Below are positions 1-10,690 of a stretch of DNA of 64,000 nt, piece by piece. This DNA comes from Artocarpus heterophyllus (lineage: Eukaryota; Streptophyta; Magnoliopsida; Rosales; Moraceae), in the NCBI GenBank assembly GCA_025403435.1, contig JAJQZP010000218.1, forward strand, positions 496,001 to 560,000, in the 5' to 3' direction. The stretch's first letter is position 1, and each line of letters opens with the position of its first letter. The position numbers and the translations under genes are program-made. The notes below the pieces were generated by a model, which was not told the origin of the DNA, ran no database searches, and worked only from the letters and a program-made list of their open reading frames with translations.

Positions 1-1449
1 TTTTAAAACAAATTATTTTTTAAATATAGTGATCAAGAACAGAGAATTATTCACAATTCCTTCTAATTAATATAAATATCAAAGTCTTAACAAATTAATA
101 AAAACACTTACTTGAAAGCAACTTGATAAAACATCACCGTACGAGTTTTGAAAATCCGAAAGGGATATCAAATACAATTCTTCAAAATCAAACACAAGAT
201 CATTCTTAAAGGAAACATTTAAGAAATAAACTTTGGCTAAAACAATTTAAAAGGGGCTACCAAAGAAAGGGATAATAATATTCTACCTCATTTAAATCCA
301 ATACCGTAAGCTCCAAATAAAATCCAACGTAAGCTCCAATCAATATTCAAGAACTTAAAACTGCATTTAAAATCAGAAATCATATTTAACAAATATCATT
401 ATGTTAATTCAATTATCAGTGTGCCTTTTGACTCAAAATAATCATAACCCAAAATCATAATCCTTTTCGAAATATTTTGGAATCATTAAACATTGAAAAC
501 CGAAGTAAAAACATAAATTTTCAAATCCACAGTCGGCCTGCCAAACACTCTGAACCGGCATGTCGAACTGTACAGTTTGGCCTGCCGACCAACTAGGACC
601 GGCCTGCTAAACTTTCCTAGGTTCGACCTACCGAGCTGATGAATCCGACCTACCGAACCTATAAATCCGGCCTACCGAATTGGCAAAATCCAGGGTCCTG
701 AGACTTCGAGTCTCGGCCTCCCCAAGCTCAAAATTCAAATTTAAAACCTATTTTTCAATTCCCAGATCATGAAAATCATAGAGAAAGTATAGAAAACCAT
801 AATAAAACAAGTTTAAACCATTTTTCTCAAATTTAAAATCAATTTCACCTTTGATTTAAAAATCAAAGAAAAATGTTAAAACTTGATTAAATCAAATTTT
901 GTTCAAATAGAGCTTAGATTCATTGTAAAACAAGCCCTATAAGCTTAGATTAAACATTATCTAAGCTCACCAAAGCTCGGATTACAAAATACATCAAAGA
1001 TTCAAAATGAAAATCAAAAGTTTTAGAGAAAAATCGCTAACCTTTAATCATTGTTTTTGAAGAAAGTTTTTGGCTTGAATCACTGTCTCTTAGCTTCAAA
1101 TCAGTGAGTTTAAAGCTTGGAAATAAAATTTGTAGAGAAATGGGAGAAAGAGAGAGAGACGAGAATGAGAGAAAGAGAGAGGGAGAGTTGAGCATGAAAG
1201 AAGAAGGAAGGAAAAAGAAAAAGGAAAGGAAAAATAAAAAGAAAAGCCCCAAGGGCATTTTTTGTAAATATGAGAAAAATATGGAGTAAAAATATCATTT
1301 GGTATTTTAACACTAAAAATCAAATTTTAAATATAACAAATGCAACAAAATCTCCGAATGACTAAAATTAACATCAAAATTTACACTGGCACACTTAATA
1401 ATTAAACTTAACATATCTAACCTTACTTTAAAAATTCAGGGGCGTTACA
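1..1449 (-). repeat. LTR of element A, left copy (truncated by window start)
   Basis: It aligns with 2166-2922 and 6141-6763 of the right copy. By comparison about 500 bp of this LTR lie before the window. It carries about 60 bp near its end (around 1380-1438) that the right copy lacks. The open frames in the purine-rich stretch 1100-1320 are low complexity and are not genes. Confidence 0.8.
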
Positions 1450-1647
1450 ATCCACCCTCCTTAAAAGAAATTTCGTCCTTGAAATTTAAAAACATCAAAA
1501 GTTTAAAATTATAAATAACACTGTGTACTCAAACGCAACTTTAACGACAACTGTCCCGACATAAAACTTAAAAAATCAAAACAAAGCAGTGAAAATTTCA
1601 CAGGTTTAGTTCACGAAAAATCTGAAGCATAGGTTCTGATACCATTC
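1450..1647 (-). other. Internal domain of element A: PPT, palindrome and PBS only
   Basis: Read on the minus strand, the segment starts at a primer binding site TGGTATCAGAACC (1632-1644), which matches the tRNA-iMet type used by many plant LTR elements and lies 3 bp from the LTR. It ends at a purine tract (1450-1463) preceded by a near-perfect palindrome, AAATTTC..GAAATTT, at 1468-1487. There is no open reading frame of note between them. Confidence 0.7.
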
Positions 1648-2922
1648 TGTGACGCCCTGGAGTGGGGGTCAGTAAGTTTTAGGTAAAGAAGTTGAAATTA
1701 AAATAAATAAGGCAAAGTAAGCGAGGCAAATAAAGAAAAAGTAAATAAATATATGTAGAAAGTAAATAAATATCATCAAAAATAAATAAATATCATCGAC
1801 GGTCACCGTCACATGAATGCCACGAAGGTGGGGCCGAGATCTTATTCTCATTCACCATCACGTGGATGCTTACCACAAAAGTGGGCTGGTGAATAAAATA
1901 CAAATATCAAGAATAATACTACAAACAAATACTGAAAATCATCGTCTTTGAAATAAATAACAAGGTGGGACTCGCAAAGACGAAAATGATATCAACAGCG
2001 ACATCGGGACAAGTCGTATAGTACACGCATCATACCATAGTTCCATAGAAAATACCATTCCTATCCAAAGGACCAGGTTTCAATTTTGGGTCCATCCTTT
2101 CTCTCCAAACCTGGAAGGGGGATTTTAAAAACAGGAAAACGTGAGCAGAAGGCTCAGTAGGATAATTATTTAAAAATAAATTATGTTTTAAATATAGTGA
2201 TCAAGAATCGAGAATTATTCACAATTCCTTCTAATTAATATAAATCTCAAAGTCTTAACAAATTAATAAAAACACTTACTTGAAAGCAACTTGATAAAAC
2301 ATCACCGTACGGGTTTTAAAAATCTACAAGGGATATCAAATACAATTCTTCAAAATCAAACACAAGATCATTCTTAAAGAAAACATTTAAGAAATAAACT
2401 TTGGCCAAAATAATTTAAAAAGGGCTACCAAAGAAAGGGATAATAATATCATACCTCATTTAAATCCAATACCGTAAGCTCCAAATAAAATCCAACGTAA
2501 GCTCCAATCAACATTCAAGAGCTTAAAACTGCATTTAAAATCAGAAATCATATTTAACAAATATCATTATGTTAATTCAATTATCAATGTGCCTTTTGAC
2601 TCAAAATAATCATAACCCAAAATCATAATCCTTTTCGAAATATTTTGGAATCATTAAACATTGAAAACCGAAGTAAAAACACAATTTTTCAAGTCCACAT
2701 TCAGCCTGTCGAACACCCTGAATTGGCATGCCGAACTATACAGTTCGGCCTGCCGACCAACCAGGACCAGCCTGCTGAACTTTCCTAGGTTCGGCCTACT
2801 GACTTGATGAATCCGACCTGCCGAACTGGCAAAATTTGGGGACCCGAGACTTCAAGTCTCGACCTCCCCAAGCTCAAAATTCAAATTTAAAACCTATTTT
2901 TCAATTCCCAGATCATGAAAAT

Positions 2923-5900
2923 TGTCACAACCCACCTTTTCGGGCTATGATAAAACTCTTTCTTACTTACTTTAGGACAAAAATTTAGGATTTTTTTTTT
3001 AAACGGGAATAAATAATTTGCTTACATTAACTTTGGTAACTCCCAAAATACTTTCACATACTTGTATTTACATAATTAATACTTTTACTTTCATAACATA
3101 TTTCTTTTAAACATTTCATATCAAAATAACTTTAAACATACATAGCGGAAAACATTACAGCAGCGGACTCCATACCTAATCTGCATACCATCGACCCCTC
3201 CGCCAGCTCACCATTTGAACTTATTCTGACCTTCTCGTCGGAATACCTATAGCATGAAATACTTAATGAGCTAACGCCCAATAAGTCCCATAAATCCCAC
3301 ATAGATATTCACATGCATGCATGAATCAATTATGCTTTCTTATAAACTTTCTTTATCCTCATCATTTCTTATCTTTACTAGGGCCCAAGTATTCGTACCA
3401 TTGCGTAATTTTATTTAGGTCTACGTAACACCGTGACCGTAACATATCCTTTAAACTCCCCTTGAGTTAGGAGCCGGTATAACACTTTTCTTAACTTTTG
3501 GTGATTCGTTTACCAATTCACTTATTATGGTTATCATACCATGCATGAAGTGATGATCATATGTTATACATAACATAAATGCTCTTGTACGACATAGTAC
3601 ACACAGATACATACTTTATATACACACTGGTACACATTATTATACACACTGGTATGTAGCATATGCACTCACAGGTACTTAACATAAAATATACACACTG
3701 GTACACATTAATATACGCACAGGTATATATAACATAATGTACTCACAGGTACTTAACATAAAATATACACACTGGTATACGCACAGGTATATATAGCATA
3801 ATGTACTCATAGGTACTTAACATAAAATATACACACTGGTACAGATCATCATATACACTCAGGTATATGTCATTATATACTCTCAGGTATATATATATTC
3901 CATATACTCACAATTATTCATACATGACTATACCCCTAGGTATTCATATCATGGCAAACATACAAGTTTACACTTAATTATACGCACAGGTATACATATA
4001 CATACATTTCTTTCTAAACCTATATTTCATACTGTAGGTGGGAAGGGTACTTACTTGATGCGAATGTCGGGCAACTTAACCTCGATTTCCCTTCTCCTAG
4101 ACTCCTAGGATCCTGTTGGCCAATTACAAAGCCATTAGCCAAATTTCACTATGTTTCGATATGAAACATCCTTTAGTTAATAAATCGAGTTGTATTACTA
4201 TGTACAACTCTAAACACTACTGGTTTTTTTCTTATTTCTATCTAACTTTACCCTATCGTTTCTAACAAAGGGCAAGAACCTTTCTAGTCGTTTTCTTATC
4301 CCATTGGAAACATTTCAAAACGATTCGGGCTATTTGGACAAAAATGACGATTTTGCCCTTCATGGGTCCACTAACCTACCCGAGCTCGATTTCGTTATTC
4401 TTATGAAAATAACCACATACTAATTTCAAAATAACACCCTAGTGGGTCAAATCTCTTTATTTCTCAATTATGCCTCATTTTCATAAAACTTTGCGGTTTA
4501 GTCCTTGAACTGAAAATTTTGACGATTTTATCCCCGTGACTAAAATTTACTTCTTTGCATCAAAATTTCCTATTTTTCTCAAGGATCGTTTTTACTTAAG
4601 GTACCATACCTTAAATCATTTTGAAAAATGATATTTTTCCCATTTAACACTTTTTTCACTTTTAACATATTCTTGAAAAATTAAAAACTCACAAACTATT
4701 GAGTTTTTAGACAAACCGTCCGCGTAACCTAATAGTTTTGTCGAGATCTACAACTTTTGTGTTTTAACTTTTCTCAAAATCTCACTGTACAGGGGTGTTT
4801 TTGACTATTTTTCAAATATGTCGAGAAGGAACTTTTTCTTTCAATTTAGTCCCTATGGCATTTTTACAAAAATCCATTTCAAACTTGCAATTCTACCCCT
4901 ACAGAAACCATTTCATGCCTTAATCAACATATTCTCATGCTCAAACATCACTTTTGCAAAGTCAAACATCAAAATTACAAGAATACTATTTTTTCAAAAA
5001 TTGCCAGTTTGCACTAAAAACTAAAGTTTTACAGCTTAAACTTGCCATTCATCACATATACATGAAATTCCATCAAATATATGCTCAAAACCCCTCATGG
5101 GTTTGAAAGAATAAAAATCAAAATAAAATCCATAAAATTTCAAACTTTAAAACTTAAAACTTACCAAAATAACACCCTTTTGGTTTCAAGCCTTCAAAAT
5201 CCCTTTAGACTCCCTCCTAAGCTTCCTTTCCATACAAAAATACCATGGATTAATTTCTTGTCCTTTACCCATGAAAAATCCCTTGAAAACCCATTAAAAG
5301 TTTAGGATTTTACCTTAAAACTTGTGGGAAATCCTTGTACTAGCTTGTAAAACTTGTTTGGGGGTATTTTTGCAAAGTTTGGGGGCTGGGAAATTTTTTT
5401 AGAGGTGTTGGTTATGGCTGCCGGAGCTTGGAAGGAAAGGAAAGAAAAGAAAAATTGTGATAAACTTGCCATAAATGCATCCTTATCACATTTGGCGACT
5501 TATGGTAACCCATGAGTTTACCACTAGGTGTCACATGGTGATTGAGCCACTTTTCTTGACATGTGACCCAATAGAAAATCAAGGAGTGTCCACTTTGTGG
5601 AGTTAAAAATTTATACCGTGTAATTTTTTACCACACAGTATTTTTCATATACCGCCGTGGTCAATTCAGTGTACTTTCTATTCTTAAACTGTATAAAAAT
5701 ATTTAACTTACTTTTCATTCACTTTTGGAGGCTAATCGTGACATTTTTGTATCTGTGTTTTCATTTAGCAGTATTCTTATACTGCTTTGGCCTCTTTTCT
5801 ACCCCCGGTTAGGGTTAGGACAACCTCTATGTCCTATTTACCTTCTAATCATCCATTCGTTTATATCACAATTTCACAATTAATTGTGACATAAAATTCA

Positions 5901-6140
5901 TTTTATGGATATTATACACAAATCTCTGAGTCATCAAACTCATAAAATTTGTATTTTACAATATCCACCATTGCATCACATATGTCATAAAATTTGCAAT
6001 CAATGTCGCTCATTCATATTTTATTGTAATTTTCACAAAAATTACTATTTTTACAAAATTTCACATTTTTAACAATAAATTTATTAATTAAACCCAATTA
6101 AATATTAGGTTTCATTGATGACATTTCCTCGGTCATTACA
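2923..6140. mobile_element. Solo LTR C (3.2 kb) inside an element A LTR
   Basis: The sequence TGTCACAACCC..GGTCATTACA splits the right LTR of element A. It is flanked by the 5-bp target duplication AAAAT (2918-2922 and 6141-6145), and the uninterrupted LTR is seen at the equivalent place in the left copy. I see no PBS, purine tract or coding sequence, so it looks like a single LTR left by LTR-LTR recombination. It shares the TGAGC..GCCCA hairpin (3267-3280) with the Ty3/gypsy LTRs in this window. The small open frames at 4818-5305 are A/T-rich and not convincing genes. Confidence 0.75.
3590..3990. repeat. Minisatellite-like repeats in solo LTR C
   Basis: Imperfect direct repeats built from TACACACTGGTA, CACAGGTATATAT and ACTTAACATAAAATATACAC recur about three to four times with roughly 80-90-bp spacing and variable unit order. 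This is non-coding. Confidence 0.7.
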
Positions 6141-6763
6141 AAAATCATAGAGAAAGTATAGAAAACCATAATAAAATAAGTTTAAACCATTTTTTTTTAA
6201 AGTTAAACTTAATTTCATATTTGATTTAAAAATCAAAGAAAAATATCAAAACTTGATTAAATCAAATTTTGTTCAAATAGAGCTTAGATTCATTGTAAAA
6301 CAAGCCTTATAAGCTTAGATTAAACATTATCTAAGCTCACCAAAGCTCGGATTGCAAAATACGTCAAAGATTCAAAATGAAAATAAAAAGTTTTAGAGAA
6401 AAATGGCTAACCTTTAATCATCGTTTTTGAAGAGAGTTTTTGGCTTGAATCACCGTCTCTTAGCTTCAAATCAGTGAATTTAAAGCTTGGAAATAAAATT
6501 TTGTAGAGAAATGGGAGAAAGAGAGAGAGACGAGAATAAGAGAGAGAGAGGGAGAGTTGAGCGTGAAAGAAGAAGGAAGCAAAAAGAAAAAGGAAAAGAA
6601 AAATAAAAAGAAAAGCCCCAAGGGCATTTGTTGTAAATATGGAAAAAATGTGGAGTAAAAATGTTATTTGGTATTTTAACACTAAAAATCAAATTTTAAA
6701 TATAACAAATGCAACAAAATCTTCAAATGACTAAAATTAACATCAAAATTCAAGGGCGTTACA

Positions 6764-7365
6764 TGATGGTGACGAGAATTAGCATTTGATGTTATCATAC
6801 TTCATTTCCAAAAAAAAAAAAAAGACTACAATTACCTCATCATATAATCTTGCATTACCTTAATGTTTTTTGGGATTATCTATCATTATCTTACTTTCTA
6901 CCTTGTTTTTTAATCCTTAACAAATACAAATTGCATGTGAGTTACGTCGCTAAATAACTATTGCTACTTCTGGCCCTATATTGTTACGTGGTCGTTTGAG
7001 CATTTTTTACTGTACAAAACCGGGTTCCAATCAACCTTCATCTTTGTCATATATTTACAACTTTCCCCCGTTAATTACTCAAATCCACAGCTTACAGCCA
7101 GTGGCGCAACAATCATAGAGACCTAACACTAGAATTATGATGTAACATGTACCCCTTAGCCACAAAGAATGATAGGAGAACCTACCTAATGCGATGTCAC
7201 GTTTGGGGGAAAAACCACCAAAAATGAGGCCAACACACGAACAAGACACATATGCTGAGAGAAGTGTTGAGATCACTTGTTTGGTCATTTTCTTTCTCGC
7301 TCTTTTTCTTCTTCTCTTGTCATGTGTCATCTCACTTTACAATGACACGAAGAACAATGTTAAAG
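6764..7365. other. Spacer between element A and the Tat element
   Basis: Ordinary A/T-rich sequence. The short opposite-strand frames around 7079-7376 show no recognisable domain and overlap each other, so I see no gene here. Confidence 0.6.
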
Positions 7366-7370
7366 GGAAC

Positions 7371-7994
7371 TGTTGAGGGTTAGCTCGGCACTTCCACCGA
7401 GGACATTAACTTGGTGGTCGGCAAATCAGTTCGGCAGACATAGGCTACCGCCCGACCCGACGAATTATGCTTTTTCCCGAGGATCCTTCCACTTATCTGA
7501 GGGTACACCCCCAAGAAGGCTGCCACCTCGGGGGATGAATAGTAGCTCGGGCCGGGCCACGCTATTCATCATAACACGTCACTACCCATCCTTGTAGGCC
7601 AACACCAGGCAGGCGTGCTGCCGTCCGATAGAGTCCAATCCATTGGACTATGGACGCGACACTTGTCACCTATTGCTTGATACACTTTGATGTGACACCT
7701 GGGTAATGGGCAAAACCCATCTTGCACCCGATCCAGCTGGTGGCCTATAAATAGGATGCATTTATGACGTTTTAGAGAGAGAGACCTCTTCTCATTTAAC
7801 CAGCTGCCGACCTCTGCCGAACAGTTCTTGCCTTGAGCATCGGAGAGCCCTTGTCTATTGGCTAACCCCATTTCTCCGAATCATCCCTCTCGCAGGTACT
7901 CAATCCCGACCAGGGGCGAGCTTAAGAGGAGGTCAGAAGGTGTATAGTCACACGTGGGTGTTGATCCGACACCGAACAGCGGTAAGCATCAACA
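7371..7994 (+). repeat. 5' LTR of the Tat element
   Basis: The sequence runs TGTTGAGGGTTAGC..AAGCATCAACA. A good TATA box, TATAAATA, lies at 7746-7753, which places the transcription start (U3/R border) near 7780. Apart from about seven substitutions it matches the 3' LTR pieces at 17442-17883 and 25911-26097. Confidence 0.95.
7746..7753 (+). promoter_or_regulatory. TATA box of the Tat LTR promoter
   Basis: TATAAATA in the middle of the LTR, about 250 bp before the LTR end and 314 bp before the gag ATG. The same box is kept in the 3' LTR at 17817-17824. Confidence 0.7.
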
Positions 7995-7997
7995 TTT

Positions 7998-8014
7998 TGG
8001 CGCTAGAAGGAGGG
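7998..8014 (+). other. Primer binding site of the Tat element
   Basis: TGGCGCTAGAAGGAGGG follows the LTR end after 3 bp. The TGGCG start complements a tRNA CCA-type 3' end, the normal place and form of a plant retrotransposon PBS. I do not assign the tRNA. Confidence 0.7.
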
Positions 8015-8059
8015 TCGGACGTGCCCCAATCCAAAGTTATTCTACCTCGGATTTCTGAA

Positions 8060-9787
8060 ATGACAATACTAGGTAACGTAAGAGATAGTACCGCCCGACA
8101 TCAGGAGTCGGGCGATGCCAGGCATAAGCAACCAGCTACAGAACGACCCAGCAGTCGTCCTCGGACCGCCAGATCTCGGTCCGGAGGGCAAGGAAGCGCG
8201 GCAAGAGCTGAGTCGATGCAGGTCCGAGCTGCACATGACCCCATCCAGGAGCTCACAGATGCAGTTCGGATTTTAACTTGGCAGCTCGCGCAAGCTCGAC
8301 AACAAGCTGCGCCAGAACCGCCACCCCCTGCCCAGGTTGACCAGGCAGAGGGTCGGCGTGAGCAGAGTGCCACCAACTGGGAGGACCGATCAGAGCAGTC
8401 TCCGGGATCCACCAGAGGGCCCCTGCTCGATAATCGACTGGTTCATGAACGACAGATGGGACGTCAACCACACCGTGTCCCTTCACCACAAGGTTCTAGA
8501 GCCTCGGTATTTGATCGGCTCGGATACCGAGGGATTAACAGAAATCGCCAAGGCGGAGCTGAAGGCCGTGCTGAGGGCGGAGTACCTTATCAGGTCAAAC
8601 TGCCCGAAGATACGAATAGTCGCCAATTTCGGGTGCTGCAGCGACAGATCGATGAGATCCGCAATTGCAGGTTCGGTTCGGATGAGATCGGGGCACAGGG
8701 TCCGCCCTTCCCGGATCATATAATGCGGGCACCCATGCCGCCTAAGTTCAAGGTCCCACAAATCAAGTCTTACGATGGGGCCACCGACGCGGATGAGCAT
8801 GCCGAGCTCTTTCGCGGGCACATGCTGTTGCAGAATGCCAGTGACGCTGCAATGTGCAAAGCCTTCTCCCTCACCCTTACAGGCCCTGCTCGGCAGTGGT
8901 TCCGACGGCTCGAACCAGGGTCGATTTCTTCTTTTGGGCACTTAACTGATGCCTTCTCCGCTGCATTCTCTACAACTAGGACGCGGAGGAAAGAAATAAC
9001 TTCTCTGTACGCTGTCAAGCAGGGAGACGGCAGTGTCAGGGATTACGTCAACCGATTTACCCGGGCTGCCCTTGAGGTCAAGCACGTCGAAGACGAAACC
9101 CTCAAACATATTTTTGTAGGGGGCCTCCGAGACGAGAAGCTGACCTGGTCCCAGGCCTTCGAGCAGCCAAACACGTTTTCGCAAATGCTCGGCTATGCTC
9201 AAAGGCATGCAGACGCTGCCGAGTATATGAAAAGCCGTCGGGAGGAGGCTGGCCCGAGCGGGACGAAAAAGGAAAAGAAGCAGAAAAAAGGACCAGTGCA
9301 GGATAGTGCCGAGCATGCGAAGAAGCAGAAGAAGGAGAAATCTGACAGGCCGAAGGGGCCGACCGGCAAGTTCCAAAAATACACACCTCTGGTGGCGACC
9401 ATTGATGAGGTGCTCGCCCAGGTCGGCGACAAGAATCTGTTGACACCGTCGCCCAAGCTTCGAGGCTTTAGGGCGAAGCGTGACCGGTCAAAGTTTTGCA
9501 AATTCCATCAGGATGTGGGTCATACAACCCGAGAATGCATCCAACTTAAGGACCAAATAGAAAGGCTGGTCCGAGAAGGTCTATTGCAGGATTTCATGGA
9601 GAAGGCCATAAACCTGAGGGCGACCTCTGGAAGGAACGACTCGTCAGGCCGAGACGTACAAGGCCGACCCAGGACCGATAGTGTGAACGCCCCAGAACCC
9701 CCGAATATCGTACACACGATACTTGGCGGGCCTGTAGCCGGGGACACATCGAGTGGGCGGCGATCCTACGTCAGAGAAGCCCGGTAG
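8060..9787 (+). CDS. gag: Gag of the Tat element
   Basis: Capsid/nucleocapsid polyprotein that packages retrotransposon RNA in cytoplasmic particles. The first ATG after the PBS is at 8060 and gives 575 aa; the open frame extends further upstream only through non-ATG codons. The N-terminal 250 residues are Arg/Gln/Pro-rich and probably disordered. A Retrotrans_gag-type domain spans about residues 260-370 (motif GPARQWFRRL, then SLYAVKQGDGSVRDYVNRF). A Lys-rich linker follows, then a variant zinc knuckle CKFHQDVGHTTREC (C-x2-H-x4-H-x4-C) near residue 480. The frame closes with TAG at 9785-9787, after which protease continues in the same frame. Related elements read gag-pro-pol as one frame, so this TAG is probably a mutation (CAG to TAG) rather than a true end. 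Confidence 0.85.
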   Translation: MTILGNVRDSTARHQESGDARHKQPATERPSSRPRTARSRSGGQGSAARAESMQVRAAHDPIQELTDAVRILTWQLAQARQQAAPEPPPPAQVDQAEGRREQSATNWEDRSEQSPGSTRGPLLDNRLVHERQMGRQPHRVPSPQGSRASVFDRLGYRGINRNRQGGAEGRAEGGVPYQVKLPEDTNSRQFRVLQRQIDEIRNCRFGSDEIGAQGPPFPDHIMRAPMPPKFKVPQIKSYDGATDADEHAELFRGHMLLQNASDAAMCKAFSLTLTGPARQWFRRLEPGSISSFGHLTDAFSAAFSTTRTRRKEITSLYAVKQGDGSVRDYVNRFTRAALEVKHVEDETLKHIFVGGLRDEKLTWSQAFEQPNTFSQMLGYAQRHADAAEYMKSRREEAGPSGTKKEKKQKKGPVQDSAEHAKKQKKEKSDRPKGPTGKFQKYTPLVATIDEVLAQVGDKNLLTPSPKLRGFRAKRDRSKFCKFHQDVGHTTRECIQLKDQIERLVREGLLQDFMEKAINLRATSGRNDSSGRDVQGRPRTDSVNAPEPPNIVHTILGGPVAGDTSSGRRSYVREAR

Positions 9788-10690
9788 GTCGAACGGGGTG
9801 ATTTTATGAATGTCTCCGAGCACATCAATAAGATATGCCGCCAAGAAGACATCCCGATCACCTTCACTAAAGAGGAAGCAGACCGGCTGATGCATCCCCA
9901 TAATGATGCCTTGGTTTGCGAACTGCCTATCGCCAACAATGTTGTACGGTGAGTCTTAATTGACAATGGCAGCTCGGCGGACATCCTCTTCAAGCAGGCG
10001 TTCGACAGGCTGAAGATCAGCAACGCGCCTTTGGTCTCGGTCCGGACCCCACTATTCGGCTTCGCGGGTGAGTGTGTCCGAGCAATCGGGAAGGTTAGTC
10101 TCCCGGTAACTTTTGGAGAAGGTGTTGCCAGGGTCACTCGGGTGGTCGACTTTTTGGTCGTCGATAAACCCTCTCAGTATAACATAATCATCGGCCGACC
10201 GACACTCAACGGATTAAAAGCCGTGGTCTCGACATATCACCTGGCAATGAAGTTCCCAACCGACGGTGGCGTTGGAGTAATCCGCTCGTCCCAGGCGGAT
10301 TCCCGGGCTTGCTATACAAATGCAGTCCAGGCAGCCTCAGCCCAGCAGCGGGGAATTCTGGCCGTGCACACAATCGACGAGATCGACCTCCCAACCGATT
10401 CGATGCCGAAGATGCTCGCGGACCTAGACCCTAGGTTTCCCGAGGAAGAAGTAAGGGGAACCCCGGTCGAAGACTTAGTGCCATTCTCCCTGGACCCCGA
10501 AAGGCCAGAACGCACAGTCCAACTCGGGTCTCAGTTACAACCTGAGATCCGGGCCGACCTGGAATCCCTTCTTTCCGAGTACCGCGACGTTTTTGCATGG
10601 TCTCACGAAGACATGCCCGGCATAGATCCGAGCATCATCAGCCATCGGCTTAACGTCCAACCTGGTCACAGGCCGGTGATACAAAGATGA
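9788..10690 (+). pseudogene. Protease region of the Tat polyprotein, two in-frame stops
   Basis: Continues in the gag frame. The aspartic protease active-site segment VLIDNGSSADILF starts at about 9953, and a typical IIGRPTLN motif lies near 10190-10210. A TGA at 9950-9952 falls immediately before the active-site segment and another at 10688-10690 lies before RT. Both fit CGA to TGA changes. No ATG lies near the start, so this copy cannot make protease without readthrough. The retropepsin-like enzyme would cleave the Gag-Pol polyprotein. Confidence 0.8.

Larger units (their letters stand above)
1..6763 (-). mobile_element. Element A: LTR retrotransposon with almost no internal domain (partial)
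   Basis: Two copies of one long terminal repeat flank only 198 bp. The left copy is cut by the window edge and ends GGGCGTTACA at 1449; the right copy starts TGTGACGCC at 1648 and ends GGGCGTTACA at 6763. The short middle begins with a reverse-complement purine tract and ends with the reverse complement of a tRNA-iMet primer site, so the element is oriented on the minus strand and cannot encode its own proteins. It resembles a TRIM-like or internally deleted derivative of a Del/Tekay-type Ty3/gypsy element. The left target duplication is outside the window, so insertion cannot be confirmed by TSD. Confidence 0.75.
1648..6763 (-). repeat. LTR of element A, right copy, interrupted by a solo LTR
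   Basis: TGTGACGCC..GGGCGTTACA. Removing the insertion and one copy of its target duplication leaves about 1.89 kb. It holds a TGAGC/GCTCA-type hairpin at 2143-2155 and a stretch of degenerate CGGCCTGCCGAA units at about 2697-2835, also present in the left copy at 533-690. Confidence 0.8.

Noticed and set aside
1037..1323. Overlapping Phe/Leu-rich and Lys/Glu-rich frames in the element A LTR
   Set aside because: They are opposite readings of one purine-rich low-complexity tract, and the same tract recurs at 6407-6692 in the other LTR.
3590..3990. Possible CRISPR-like regular repeats
   Set aside because: Unit order and spacing vary, spacers are themselves repeats and the sequence lies in a plant solo LTR.
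8101..9501. Several minus-strand frames opposite gag
   Set aside because: They are shadows of the GC-rich gag reading frame with no domains, start context or introns.
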